Source: a marine gamma proteobacterium HTCC2148 | Lineage (GTDB): Bacteria > Pseudomonadota > Gammaproteobacteria > Pseudomonadales > Halieaceae | Reading direction: 5' to 3' | NCBI GenBank assembly: GCA_000156295.1 | Contig: DS999226.1 | Coordinates: 232,644 to 296,643 of the forward strand | Length of the DNA stretch: 64,000 nucleotides | Shown here: one piece after another, positions 56,343-64,000 of the stretch | Layout of the letters: each line of letters starts with the position of its first letter | Numbering within the stretch: position 1 is the first letter of the stretch | Position numbers and translations under genes: made by a program | Notes under the pieces: model-generated | Database searches by the model: none | What the model saw: the letters and a program-made list of their open reading frames with translations, nothing else | Told to the model about the DNA's origin: nothing

Positions 56343-58862
56343 CTAGTAGGCACCCAAACGTCTGCGAGAACTGGTGCGCGCCGTTTCAATCTCTTCTTCC
56401 AAAAGCTTCCAGGCAGGGTCATCCGGAAAATGAGTGGCTCCCTGAACGACGTATTCCTGCGCTGCGTCGAATTCCTTCAAATCAATTTCACCGCGAGCAG
56501 CATCGCCGTAAGCCCTGCGCAAGTTGCTTTCCAACTCCTTTACTGCAGGCAGATCAGGATGCGTTTGAACAACTTCATCGTAGAACTGTTGCGCAACATT
56601 CAGTGCACCGCTGCGAATGGCACGCTCGGCAACGGAAACGACCTCCTCGGCCCTGGATCGTGCAGCCTTTGCCTCTTCTTTACGTTGTGCTATCGCCGCC
56701 TGTTGGTCGACCCACGTTTGTTCAAGGGTGGGCAGCTGTGCATGCAGTGTTGCAAGCAGTTCAGAATCAGGCAACAGCTCCTGCCCCGCCGCCAAAGCTT
56801 GCCGCGCACTATCAAAGTCACCGGCCTTTACGGCGTCTTCGGCCATGCCCAGATAAAAGCCTGCGATTGAGGCCAAACCTTTTGTTACCCTGGGATTATC
56901 TGGGGACTGGACAGCGACTTCCTGATAGATTGCCATTGCTATCGCAGCATTTGCGGGGTCTGCAGCGATCGCGCTGGTCGCCCCTTCCGCCTCGTCCAGC
57001 ATCGAATTTAAGCGGGCCAGTTCTTCTGCCTGAGCTTCGGCCAGTTTGATCTGCGCTGCCTCAATTCGCCCAATGCGAGATGCTAGCTCCGGTGAGTCAG
57101 AGGCAATGTTTTGCGCCTCATTTACTGCGATCGTAGCTGCCCCCAGGTCATTTTCATCCAGCGCTCGGTCAGCCGCTGCGATCATTGAGTTAAATTCCTC
57201 ACGCTGGGCTGGTGTGTAGTTAGCCCAGAGTTCCTCGTAGGCCGCAGACTGAGCCTGGTAAGTATCAACGGCATCGCGTCTTCCCTCCAGCTCTGGATGA
57301 TCCGGATCGATAGCCGCAGCCTGCGCTATTAATCGATTTGCCTGCTCAAAATCATCCGCTTCAACACTGGCATCAACCTGTGACAAAAGCTTCTGCGCTC
57401 GCTGCGACTGAATATTTGCCAAATTTTTCTGCTCGGCGAGTAGCTCTATCTCCGCTTGCAGGCGCTCCAGGTTATTGCTAGCAGCGAAATAACCGCCATA
57501 GTCCAGCAACATTCTCCTCGCCTTGTCCTCGTCTTCTGCAGCGATGGCTTCTTCAATTTGCGCCGTATATAGGGCGCCGACTTCAGCCATGCCTTGCTGG
57601 GCAGCATCGTTACCGCCATCCATGGAAAGTACTTTGTAAAAAGACGAAGCTGCAACAGGCAGATTTTCTTCGTTCATCGCGCTAAAAGCTTTTGCCAACT
57701 CAGCGGTAACGGCTCGCTGGTCTTTGCTCACGCTGCCTTGCTGCCCCTGCCACCAGGTATAACCACCAAAGCCGGCTCCGCCAAGTACCACAACGATGAT
57801 GAGCATGCGCAGCACCGAGCCACCAGACTTGTTCTGGCCCCGGTCATTATTAGCGAAAGTGCCGCTAACCAGTCTCTCCCGCTGGGTACTGCCTTCAAGG
57901 CGATACGGGCGAGAGGGGGAGGACACGGCAGGAGAAGAGGAATGGCTTAGCCGGGTAGATTCGACACCCGCTACAGAGGTCTTGGCAGACTCGTCAATCG
58001 GCGCATCGGTCGCAGCCATCTTGGGAGCCTCGATTCCCTCAGTAAGCACTTGATCATCAGTAAAACCGGAACTGGCCTGCATAAAAGACTGATAGAGCTC
58101 TTCGCCTGTCTGAAAACGATCAGCGGCAGCTTTGGCAAGCCCCTTATTAAGAAACTCTTGATAGGCGCTGAGGTGCTCTGGCAGCGTGGGAATATCTTCG
58201 GTGAGGTGCTTCACCGCGGTAGTTACCGCTGAGTCGGATTCATAGGGCAAAGTCTTGGTCAGCATTTCATAAGCCAATACCGCCAAAGCGTACAAATCGG
58301 ACCTGCCATCGACTTCCTGTCCCTTGGCCTGCTCCGGGCTCATGTAACTGGGTGTGCCAACCATTAAACCGGTCTGGGTCATCTGGGTACCGGAATTTGC
58401 AGCCCTCGCGATACCAAAATCTGCCAACACAAAATCGTCTGCGTCACGCATCATTATATTGCTGGGCTTGATATCCCGGTGCACGTATCCCCGGCCCGAG
58501 GCGTAATCCAATGCCTCGGTCATATGCCGCATAATCAAGTAAAGTTGTTTCTGGGGCATTCCAGAATGGATGAAATCGGAAAGCTCTCCGGCGCCCAACA
58601 ATTCCATAGCGATATAGTTATAGCCATCGAATGTGTTGACGTCGTATATCTGGAGAATGTGGGGGTGAGTCAGTCGAGCGGAAATGCGCGCTTCGCGAAT
58701 AAAGCGCTCGGAAAAGTTTTCGTCCGAGTTCATACCAGGGTCCATCACCTTGATCGCAACCTCACGATCAAGGTTCAAGTGCAGGGCGCGATAGACTGTG
58801 GCCATGCCACCACGGCCCAGGCGCTCGTACAATTCGTACCCCGGTAATTCGAAATCTGCCAT
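56343..58862 (-). CDS. membrane-anchored Ser/Thr protein kinase with periplasmic TPR-like repeats
   Basis: An 839-residue Pkn-type kinase. The kinase domain covers about 8-265: LGRGGMATVYRA (15-26), VAIK with K38, HRDIKPSN with D130, DFG (148-150), GTPSYMSPEQ. A linker with many Ser/Thr/Pro residues (about 280-345) precedes one membrane helix (351-370). The rest is a long alpha-helical, TPR-like and coiled-coil periplasmic region (about 380-830). It opens a minus-strand stretch of small genes and is near a PP2C phosphatase and FHA protein, suggesting one phosphosignalling module. Confidence 0.92.
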   Translation of the reverse strand: MADFELPGYELYERLGRGGMATVYRALHLNLDREVAIKVMDPGMNSDENFSERFIREARISARLTHPHILQIYDVNTFDGYNYIAMELLGAGELSDFIHSGMPQKQLYLIMRHMTEALDYASGRGYVHRDIKPSNIMMRDADDFVLADFGIARAANSGTQMTQTGLMVGTPSYMSPEQAKGQEVDGRSDLYALAVLAYEMLTKTLPYESDSAVTTAVKHLTEDIPTLPEHLSAYQEFLNKGLAKAAADRFQTGEELYQSFMQASSGFTDDQVLTEGIEAPKMAATDAPIDESAKTSVAGVESTRLSHSSSPAVSSPSRPYRLEGSTQRERLVSGTFANNDRGQNKSGGSVLRMLIIVVVLGGAGFGGYTWWQGQQGSVSKDQRAVTAELAKAFSAMNEENLPVAASSFYKVLSMDGGNDAAQQGMAEVGALYTAQIEEAIAAEDEDKARRMLLDYGGYFAASNNLERLQAEIELLAEQKNLANIQSQRAQKLLSQVDASVEADDFEQANRLIAQAAAIDPDHPELEGRRDAVDTYQAQSAAYEELWANYTPAQREEFNSMIAAADRALDENDLGAATIAVNEAQNIASDSPELASRIGRIEAAQIKLAEAQAEELARLNSMLDEAEGATSAIAADPANAAIAMAIYQEVAVQSPDNPRVTKGLASIAGFYLGMAEDAVKAGDFDSARQALAAGQELLPDSELLATLHAQLPTLEQTWVDQQAAIAQRKEEAKAARSRAEEVVSVAERAIRSGALNVAQQFYDEVVQTHPDLPAVKELESNLRRAYGDAARGEIDLKEFDAAQEYVVQGATHFPDDPAWKLLEEEIETARTSSRRRLGAY

Positions 58863-59005
58863 TACTCTACTTTACGCAGCTGGTTCATCAGAGGCCCCTA
58901 GAATAAACACATAGTATGTTACATACAATTACACCTGCGAGACGCGCGCAGATCTGAGATTTGTACGACCTGGGGTGCTTGAGACTTTCTACTCACGGCC
59001 ATCAG

Positions 59006-59362
59006 TTACACCACCCGCAATGGGCTTGTCTTTCCCAATATACCCTCAAGACGACAGAGTTCAGAAAGCAAGTCGTCTCTGATTTCATCACTTCCAGTTT
59101 CGTCAAGAGATGGATCGATAGCTTCAACATCAGTAATCATATCTTTGACAAAAGCCAGTCCAAACTGCCGCTTATGATTAGGGACGGGCAGTCCCTGATC
59201 GAGCATATCCACCAGCATTGATAAGGTCTCATTCTGACCAAGGAAACGATCCAGTTGAGCGAGGATACGATCATAGTAGTCAATCTCGCGTTTGATTGAC
59301 TCTGATTTAGCGATGACGCCTTGGTTGATGCTAGTTACGTTATCCAATGGAGTTAACAGCAA
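59006..59362 (-). CDS. hypothetical 118-aa helical protein
   Basis: An acidic, mostly helical protein (SESIKREIDYYDRILAQLDRFLGQNE; EIRDDLLSELCRLEGILG). No family recognised. The frame begins with TTG and no ribosome site is visible, so the start is uncertain. It lies in an AT-richer stretch between the kinase and phosphatase genes. Confidence 0.5.
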   Translation of the reverse strand: MLLTPLDNVTSINQGVIAKSESIKREIDYYDRILAQLDRFLGQNETLSMLVDMLDQGLPVPNHKRQFGLAFVKDMITDVEAIDPSLDETGSDEIRDDLLSELCRLEGILGKTSPLRVV

Positions 59363-59612
59363 AATCTGTTTATTGCGTCAATCGAGGCGTTGATTACCCT
59401 TATGTCCCTCTTTTGCTAATAGAGATGGTCGCTAAATGCGCCAGGATTGGATTCGGATGAATCGTTATCGGTACTGGTGTCTAGATCTTTGAAATAGAAA
59501 GTGTTTTCCACAGTGCGCTCAACCCAGGGATGAAATCTTGTTCAAGGTACTACAGAGATACAGGCAATCAACCAATAATCACAGAAATATATAATAAGAA
59601 ATGGATATGTGA

Positions 59613-59885
59613 CTAAAATGCGTCTCCAGCAACATGAACACCGTCAACATGAATCTTTAATCGCACATGCGTAGTCGCTTTCACAAAAACCTCGATCCTG
59701 CTACTCCGGCCACCAAGAAGATCAACCATAGCAGTGATCGCGGGCACGCCTTTTTTTGGAGCTATTTTCGGCTTAAAGCTTCCCACCTTCTCCCCATTGA
59801 GATTCAGACGAAGCCCACCAAACCATGTATTGACCGCCTCAAGAGTCTGGCCTTCAATTTCGCAACTCACAACCTTCTTTGGCAT
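59613..59885 (-). CDS. hypothetical 90-aa protein
   Basis: A small basic protein with alternating hydrophobic strands (VVSCEIEGQTLEAVNTWFGGLRLNLNGEKVGSF; VFVKATTHVRLKIHVDGVHVAGDAF), suggesting a compact beta fold. AGAGG lies 7 bases before the ATG, supporting real translation. No family recognised. It shares strand and neighbourhood with three other orphan genes. Confidence 0.6.
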   Translation of the reverse strand: MPKKVVSCEIEGQTLEAVNTWFGGLRLNLNGEKVGSFKPKIAPKKGVPAITAMVDLLGGRSSRIEVFVKATTHVRLKIHVDGVHVAGDAF

Positions 59886-59936
59886 GGATAAACCTCTACG
59901 TTGTCCTAAATTTGTTTACTGAATGCTTAATTAGCG

Positions 59937-60272
59937 TTACCAATTTGGTGGGAGATCATCGCTGAGCTTGTGTCTATGGCGGTGTGATATCGCATGCGCA
60001 TCGTGTCTTGCCTTGACTTCACGGAGCATTGCCTCGCGAGCCCGTCTCTTTTCAAACGGCTTTGATAGCAGATGATGTGATATCTCTATAAGACGCAGTC
60101 TCTCTATGATTGGCCTCAATCCCAGCCCAAGGAATAGGATCAGGCAGTAATATGCCACCATCCACTGATACGGATACCAGATCAGCGAAAGCGGAGCCAA
60201 GAAGCCAGCGGTACATATACCGGAATAGACTGCTTGTATGTAAAAAGGATACTCAAACCTATCGTGTGACAT
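59937..60272 (-). CDS. hypothetical 111-aa membrane protein
   Basis: Two hydrophobic helices (YIQAVYSGICTAGFLAPLSLIW and WMVAYYCLILFLGLGLRPII, about 12-55) are followed by a strongly basic, histidine-rich cytoplasmic tail (KPFEKRRAREAMLREVKARHDAHAISHRHRHK). GGAGG lies 6 bases before the ATG. No family recognised. Confidence 0.65.
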   Translation of the reverse strand: MSHDRFEYPFYIQAVYSGICTAGFLAPLSLIWYPYQWMVAYYCLILFLGLGLRPIIERLRLIEISHHLLSKPFEKRRAREAMLREVKARHDAHAISHRHRHKLSDDLPPNW

Positions 60273-60374
60273 TGCTTACCTCCATGCGGAATAATAACCA
60301 ATGAGTTATCCCTTAAAAACAGAAAATGGTGTCAAAAAGAGGATTTTGTTGAGATTTGACGTCTCTCTCCGACC

Positions 60375-60713
60375 TTAAGCTGCCGTTGCACTGTAGCGAC
60401 CAGAAGATTCAACTGTAAACCTCACCCCCCTCTCATCTTCCCAGGCCCGTATCAATCCCTTCTGTAACGCGTCATCCCAGAACTCACGCTCAGAGACCAG
60501 TAGGTGTGATACGGAGACCCCATACGCTTCAACGGACCCATAGAGTGCATTGAGTCGCCTCAGAATCAGTTCGCCGGCGCCAGTTTTGATGCTATGAAGG
60601 GGGAGTTGAGTGACAAGTGCGTCACGATTATCACTGCCAACGGTAAAGTAAAGACTGTCGCCATGGCAGGTAACAACGCGGGTGCCGTCCCTGTCAGTCG
60701 CTGTAATGCTCAT
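60375..60713 (-). CDS. hypothetical 112-aa protein
   Basis: About 112 residues from the ATG at 60713 (MSITATDRDGTRVV); a TTG at 60770 would add 19. The sequence has LYFTVGSDNRDALVTQLPLHSIKTGAGELILRRLNALYGSVEAYGVSVSHLL and a C-terminal WEDERGVRFTVESSGRY. No family recognised and no clear ribosome site for either start. Confidence 0.5.
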   Translation of the reverse strand: MSITATDRDGTRVVTCHGDSLYFTVGSDNRDALVTQLPLHSIKTGAGELILRRLNALYGSVEAYGVSVSHLLVSEREFWDDALQKGLIRAWEDERGVRFTVESSGRYSATAA

Positions 60714-60865
60714 AGGAGCGGTATAAGACTCTAATACGCACTCATCCTCTATGACCCACAAAGACGTCAAAAAGTCGGGCGGAATTCTTTATTCATGGTA
60801 TACACTGATCCCAACCAAGACTGAACACAAGTCATGCTTACAGGCGAAAAGAAGAAGAATCCTGA

Positions 60866-61723
60866 ATGAGAGCATTTTCGGCAGATAGTCACCCCGGGCA
60901 CAAGCGCGGACACAATGAAGACTGCTACAAAGTAAACCCGGAACAACAGCTATGGTTGGTGGCTGATGGCGTGGGAGGCCACTCCAATGGTGAAGTAGCC
61001 GCGGCGATTGTACGGGACACGTTAGACCAGGATTTGGCTGATGGTGCCAGCCTCATTGATGCGATACACCACTCGCATGCCGCAATCCTTGCGGAAATCG
61101 CATCCCGCGAAGGCAGCAACATGGGGTCGACTGTCGTTGCCCTGCGTCTTACCGACAGTGATTATGAAATCGCCTGGGTTGGAGATAGTCGCGCCTATTT
61201 ATTCGATGGCAATACAGTAAAACAGATCACCAGGGATCATAATCCCGTCAGCGAGATGCTGGCACGCGGGGCAATCACTCCCCAGCAGGCCGCCAACCAC
61301 CCGGAACGCAATGTGCTCAGCCAGTCTCTCGGAGTGTCCGATACAATCACAGTGTCGCCAGATCGCATTCGCGGTGAACTCCATAAAGGCCAACAGATAC
61401 TGTTGTGTAGTGATGGCCTCACTGATGAACTCACCGACGTCCAGATAGAGCAAATAATGTCTGCGCGAAAAAGCCCAGACGAACAAGTCCAGGCACTTAT
61501 TCAAGCGGCACTCGATTCGGGGGGGCGCGATAACGTAACGGTGGTGATCGTCGGCGACAAGGCGGAACCTGGGGCTGTCACACCACCAGTACCTCCGCGT
61601 AAACGCGACACACTCAGCAACGAACAGGCCGCAAGGTCCGCAGACAGTGCGGGTCATGACAAAGTGGTTTGGCTACTATTGGGTGTAATGGTCACCCTGG
61701 CAATCTCATGGATGCTTTGGTGA
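60866..61723 (+). CDS. PP2C-type Ser/Thr protein phosphatase
   Basis: A 285-residue PPM-family phosphatase. Metal-binding motifs are RGHNEDCY (14-21), VADGVGGHSNGEVAA (32-46), AWVGDSRAYLF near 110 and GGRDNVTVVIVG near 213. A C-terminal membrane helix (VVWLLLGVMVTLAISWMLW, about 267-285) anchors it with the catalytic domain in the cytoplasm. It is the natural antagonist of the kinase at 56343 and perhaps of the RyR kinase. Confidence 0.93.
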   Translation: MRAFSADSHPGHKRGHNEDCYKVNPEQQLWLVADGVGGHSNGEVAAAIVRDTLDQDLADGASLIDAIHHSHAAILAEIASREGSNMGSTVVALRLTDSDYEIAWVGDSRAYLFDGNTVKQITRDHNPVSEMLARGAITPQQAANHPERNVLSQSLGVSDTITVSPDRIRGELHKGQQILLCSDGLTDELTDVQIEQIMSARKSPDEQVQALIQAALDSGGRDNVTVVIVGDKAEPGAVTPPVPPRKRDTLSNEQAARSADSAGHDKVVWLLLGVMVTLAISWMLW

Positions 61724-61766
61724 GTACCCGTCATTTACTTCAGCCCGGCCTCACTCCCGCTCAGAT

Positions 61767-62489
61767 CTAATTATGCTTCTCAAGCTCTGCGGCCTGAATA
61801 AAGGTTGTTTGATCAGATGCCTGACGTTCACTATGCGGCCTGGACAAGTTCTCTGTTACTCGGAAGATAATATCGTGAAAACGCAGTTCGTCATCGTGGC
61901 GCAGCTGATGCTGACCACTGGCGCGTTTGCCGTTAATCATTGTGCCATTGGATGAACCAAGGTCTTCGATATGAAGATGACCGTCAATCACTTCCAGCTT
62001 GGCATGCTGCCTCGAAATATGCGGGCTCACCACAGCCAGGTCACACTCCAGTGCGCGGCCCAATAAAATAGGCTCCTGTATCGCGTAACTAAGACCGCTA
62101 AGCGGCCCGGTTTCTGCCGACACCACCCAGTGCACTTCATTCCCTTCCTCGCCTTTACGCAGGAAAGTAGAGACCCCATGACGACGTTTGTCAGTGACAG
62201 GTGCAATATTATCGAGCACGCGACGTTCGACAAAAGACTGCGTTCGAACGATCCCACTTGTCGAGATCTGATAAAACCAGGCGAGTGCGAAGTTAACCGG
62301 AAACCCTAGCACAGCGATATAGAGAAAGTACCTTGAAAGCAAATCCGCATCATAGCCCAGAGCTGGCGCCACGATGTCCAAAACCTGCAAACCGCCCCAA
62401 CAAACCAGGATATAGAGAAGGCAGGTACGTATGACCTTGCGTCTGCGTAATTCGCTGAAAAATGAGCCGGTTGATTTCGTGTCGTCCAT
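61767..62489 (-). CDS. membrane-anchored FHA domain protein
   Basis: A 240-residue protein. Two N-terminal membrane helices follow a FFSELRRRKVIRTCLLYILVCWGGLQVLD segment (about 10-40) and LSRYFLYIAVLGFPVNFALAWFYQI (about 51-75). This anchor resembles the one found on many gammaproteobacterial TPR/TolB-like proteins. The FHA domain (about 138-212) has the phosphothreonine-binding GRALECDLAVVSPHISRQHAKLE and HLHIEDLGSSNGTMING. It should recruit a phosphorylated partner, most likely a substrate of the nearby kinases. Confidence 0.9.
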   Translation of the reverse strand: MDDTKSTGSFFSELRRRKVIRTCLLYILVCWGGLQVLDIVAPALGYDADLLSRYFLYIAVLGFPVNFALAWFYQISTSGIVRTQSFVERRVLDNIAPVTDKRRHGVSTFLRKGEEGNEVHWVVSAETGPLSGLSYAIQEPILLGRALECDLAVVSPHISRQHAKLEVIDGHLHIEDLGSSNGTMINGKRASGQHQLRHDDELRFHDIIFRVTENLSRPHSERQASDQTTFIQAAELEKHN

Positions 62490-62538
62490 GATTCACCCGT
62501 ACGTCTTTAAATTATGACAATAACTATAGCGCAGAAAC

Positions 62539-63033
62539 TCAGCTCAAGTGAATCCGCCTGACCGCTGTTTCGGATTTGCCCTTATCGAAGTAGCGCGAAA
62601 ATGCCGCATGCTTCTCTTCACTAGTGGCAGACAGCGCGGCAGCCACTTGATCAAGGGCCTCAAGTTCATCACCACCCTGCCGACCATCGGCTGCTATCAC
62701 CTGCAACAACATGACCAACACTTCCTCGCGCTCCACTGCGGTGAGGATCTCTGATAACAAAGCGCCAACGGCCGCAAGATCGAGCGAACTGGAATACAGC
62801 GCCAGTGCATGATTGAATTTGTGCCGGGCCACAGACGTGTCCAGACCGAAATGGTTGGCAACAAGGCTTATCATTGCCTTTGCCTCTGCATCGCATACAG
62901 AGCCGTCACCGCGTGCAACGTGATCCAATAAAGCGGCAACCAAAAAGCGGGGGTCAAAAAATGAACCGCGCGGCGCGACACTGACCACAAGCTTGTCGCC
63001 CTCGAGGATTAAACCGAAACCCGGTGCTGCCAT
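62539..63033 (-). CDS. TerB-like domain protein
   Basis: A 164-residue helical protein. DPRFLVAALLDHVARGDGSVCDAEAKAMISLVANHFGLD (about 27-65) and REEVLVMLLQVIAADGRQGGDELEALDQVAAAL (about 101-133) resemble the two acidic repeats of TerB/tellurite-resistance-like domains that may bind metal. Such proteins often accompany kinases and FHA proteins in signalling modules. It lies 49 bases upstream of the FHA gene on the same strand. Confidence 0.72.
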   Translation of the reverse strand: MAAPGFGLILEGDKLVVSVAPRGSFFDPRFLVAALLDHVARGDGSVCDAEAKAMISLVANHFGLDTSVARHKFNHALALYSSSLDLAAVGALLSEILTAVEREEVLVMLLQVIAADGRQGGDELEALDQVAAALSATSEEKHAAFSRYFDKGKSETAVRRIHLS

Positions 63034-63128
63034 TGACGGACTGCCCTCTAATTATTCAGGGCAAGTATAGATGAGGATATGTGATTGTCGAAAGAGAAAA
63101 CACCCGATAACTCCCGTATTCCATATAC

Positions 63129-63160
63129 GAAAAAGGCCACCCAAATGGGTAGCCTTTTTT
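63129..63160 (-). terminator. intrinsic terminator after the tRNA operon
   Basis: Inverted repeat AAAAAGGC-C-ACCC, loop AAAT, GGGT-A-GCCTTTTTT. On the minus strand it follows tRNA-Asp by a few bases and ends in a T-run; it can also work on the other strand. Confidence 0.85.
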
Positions 63161-63165
63161 GTATA

Positions 63166-63242
63166 TGGCGGACCGGACGGGACTCGAACCCGCGACCTCC
63201 GGCGTGACAGGCCGGCATTCTAACCAACTGAACTACCGGTCC
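63166..63242 (-). tRNA. tRNA-Asp (GTC)
   Basis: A 77-base cloverleaf on the minus strand. It has acceptor stem GGACCGG, D-arm TTCAGTTGGTTAGAA, anticodon loop CTGTCAC with anticodon GTC, T-arm GGGTTCGAGTCCC, discriminator G and an encoded CCA. It lies 27 bases after tRNA-Val and is co-transcribed with it. Confidence 0.97.
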
Positions 63243-63269
63243 AAAACGGTAGAATTCTTTGCTCGGTAT

Positions 63270-63345
63270 TGGTGGGTGATGACGGGATCGAACCGCCGAC
63301 CCTCTGCTTGTAAGGCAGATGCTCTCCCAGCTGAGCTAATCACCC
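63270..63345 (-). tRNA. tRNA-Val (TAC)
   Basis: A 76-base cloverleaf on the minus strand. It has acceptor stem GGGTGAT pairing with ATCACCC, D-arm AGCTCAGCTGGGAGAGC, anticodon loop CTTACAA with anticodon TAC, T-arm GCGGTTCGATCCCGT, discriminator A and an encoded CCA. It is the first gene of the Val-Asp operon. Confidence 0.97.
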
Positions 63346-63362
63346 CGGAACCGAGAACGCGC

Positions 63363-63390
63363 ATTATAGAGATTTGTCTTGGGCTGTCAA
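63363..63390 (-). promoter_or_regulatory. sigma-70 promoter of the tRNA-Val/tRNA-Asp operon
   Basis: On the minus strand, TTGACA (63390-63385), a 16-base spacer and TATAAT (63368-63363) are both perfect consensus hexamers. The GC-rich GCGCG just downstream resembles the discriminator of growth-rate-controlled stable RNA promoters. The start is predicted near 63356, about 11 bases before tRNA-Val. Confidence 0.9.
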
Positions 63391-63473
63391 ACGTTCCAGG
63401 GAAAATAAATTCAAATTTGTTAAATTATTAAAAGCCGTTGATTTTAGTAGTAAAATTGATGGTCAGCTGCTCT

Positions 63474-63508
63474 TTTAAGCGGCGCTTAAAGACAGGCCGA
63501 AAAGGCCT
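63474..63508 (+). promoter_or_regulatory. two tandem hairpins in the queD leader
   Basis: TTTAAGC (63474-63480), loop GGC, GCTTAAA (63484-63490), then AGGCC (63494-63498), loop GAAAA, GGCCT (63504-63508). They end 19 bases before the queD start. The position suggests a possible control element; the layout does not match the preQ1-I riboswitch I know, so no riboswitch is claimed. Confidence 0.35.
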
Positions 63509-63527
63509 AAACTGCCAGGTATAAACT

Positions 63528-63884
63528 ATGGAAATCTACAAAGAATTTCACTTCGAGGCAGCGCATCGCCTGCCCAATGTTCCCGCTGGCCACAAGTGTG
63601 CTCGACTGCACGGCCATTCCTTTCAGGTGCGTTTGTCAGTGCGCGGCGACGCCCTCGAACCCAGTGGCTGGGTAATGGACTTTGGCGAAATCAAAAGTGC
63701 GTTCAAGCCTATTTACGAGCAACTGGACCACTACTACCTGAACGATATCAGCGGGCTAGAAAACCCTACCAGCGAGAATATTGCCCGATGGATATGGCAA
63801 CACCTTAAGCCTGCACTCCCCGCGCTAAGCCGGGTAGAAATCCGCGAAACCTGCACCAGCGGTTGTATTTACGAAGGAGACTGA
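63528..63884 (+). CDS. queD: 6-carboxy-5,6,7,8-tetrahydropterin synthase
   Basis: A 118-residue QueD/PTPS-family enzyme converting dihydroneopterin triphosphate (the FolE product) to 6-carboxytetrahydropterin for queuosine synthesis. The zinc-binding histidines are in FEAAHRLP (H13) and LHGHSF (H28, H30). The catalytic cysteine is in [11 protein letters not shown] (C24). YYLNDI and [11 protein letters not shown] and the C-terminal [15 protein letters not shown] complete the family pattern. Two hairpins precede it. Confidence 0.93.
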   Translation: MEIYKEFHFEAAHRLPNVPAGHKCARLHGHSFQVRLSVRGDALEPSGWVMDFGEIKSAFKPIYEQLDHYYLNDISGLENPTSENIARWIWQHLKPALPALSRVEIRETCTSGCIYEGD

Positions 63885-64000
63885 GAAACAGGAAAATAAA
63901 TCGGTAACACATGGAATAATGCTTGACGAATACGGGGGATCTACAAATAGAGCACTCAAGTTAATCCCTCAATTCTCTTAATGTCGCTTGGTGGTAGCAA

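Noticed and set aside
56343..63033. Type VI secretion locus
   Set aside because: Kinase, PP2C and FHA genes are present but no tssB/C, Hcp, VgrG or other T6SS structural gene occurs.
63159..63431. 90-residue plus-strand frame with TGLEPATSGVTGRHSNQL-type sequence
   Set aside because: This is the translated antisense of tRNA-Asp and tRNA-Val, a common false protein.
63474..63527. preQ1 riboswitch before queD
   Set aside because: The hairpin-loop-tail layout of the class I aptamer could not be matched; only generic stem-loops are visible.
1..64000. CRISPR arrays, IS elements, prophage or integrase/att sites
   Set aside because: No spaced repeats of CRISPR type, no transposase or integrase reading frame, and no duplicated tRNA 3' end were seen.

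Overview
The window is chromosomal DNA of a free-living, probably marine, gammaproteobacterium. Supporting genes are rmf, yeaC-type DUF1315, yaiI, a proteobacterial Asp/Val tRNA pair, 180-kDa NAD-glutamate dehydrogenase, glcDEF, and a photolyase/Cfa/DUF1365 cluster of a kind common in light-exposed marine lineages. Halieaceae or a relative is my best guess; this is inference, since no marker gene was searched. No rRNA, IS element, phage or CRISPR array was seen.

Layout. 188-3713 (minus): a tiny membrane ORF, propionyl/acetyl-CoA synthetase and an aldehyde dehydrogenase. 3800-12649: a compact photo-oxidative stress regulon with an ECF sigma factor, a ChrR-type zinc anti-sigma, a SRPBCC-SDR fusion, photolyase, an FAD amine oxidase-like protein, DUF1365, Cfa, DUF2878 and an exported protein. 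Three promoter-like sites share a TGATC(C/A)-N18-TAA pattern. 12788-17033: folE, then an unusual methyltransferase-like/GspE ATPase fusion abutting a YehL-type AAA ATPase. 17068-21226: acyltransferase, yaiI, then a convergent pair: a Ser/Thr kinase ending in a RyR domain, and a SLOG-like protein with four membrane helices. 21434-29443: yjbQ, glcDEF (glcD frameshifted), acyl-CoA synthetase, GNAT, bactofilin and rmf. 29448-34310: NAD-GDH. 34535-41416: a complete MoxR/DUF58/DUF4381/BatA/BatBC/BatD operon. 41429-51193: pepN, DUF2797, DUF1315, a zinc-ribbon protein, rhomboid, nadK, DUF1853, a PLP enzyme, a DUF3313 lipoprotein and lipA. 51421-56278: Atm1-like ABC exporter, a LytS/LytTR two-component pair and a frameshifted TonB-like gene. 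56343-63033: a second phosphosignalling island (kinase with TPR-like tail, small orphan genes, PP2C phosphatase, FHA protein, TerB-like protein). 63166-63884: tRNA-Asp, tRNA-Val and queD.

The most notable items are the kinase-RyR/SLOG-membrane pair, the methyltransferase-GspE fusion with its orphan AAA partner, and the self-contained sigma/ChrR regulon whose promoters can be read directly. Two genes (glcD and the TonB-like gene) each carry a frameshift explained by loss of one G, so either sequence error or recent decay must be considered.
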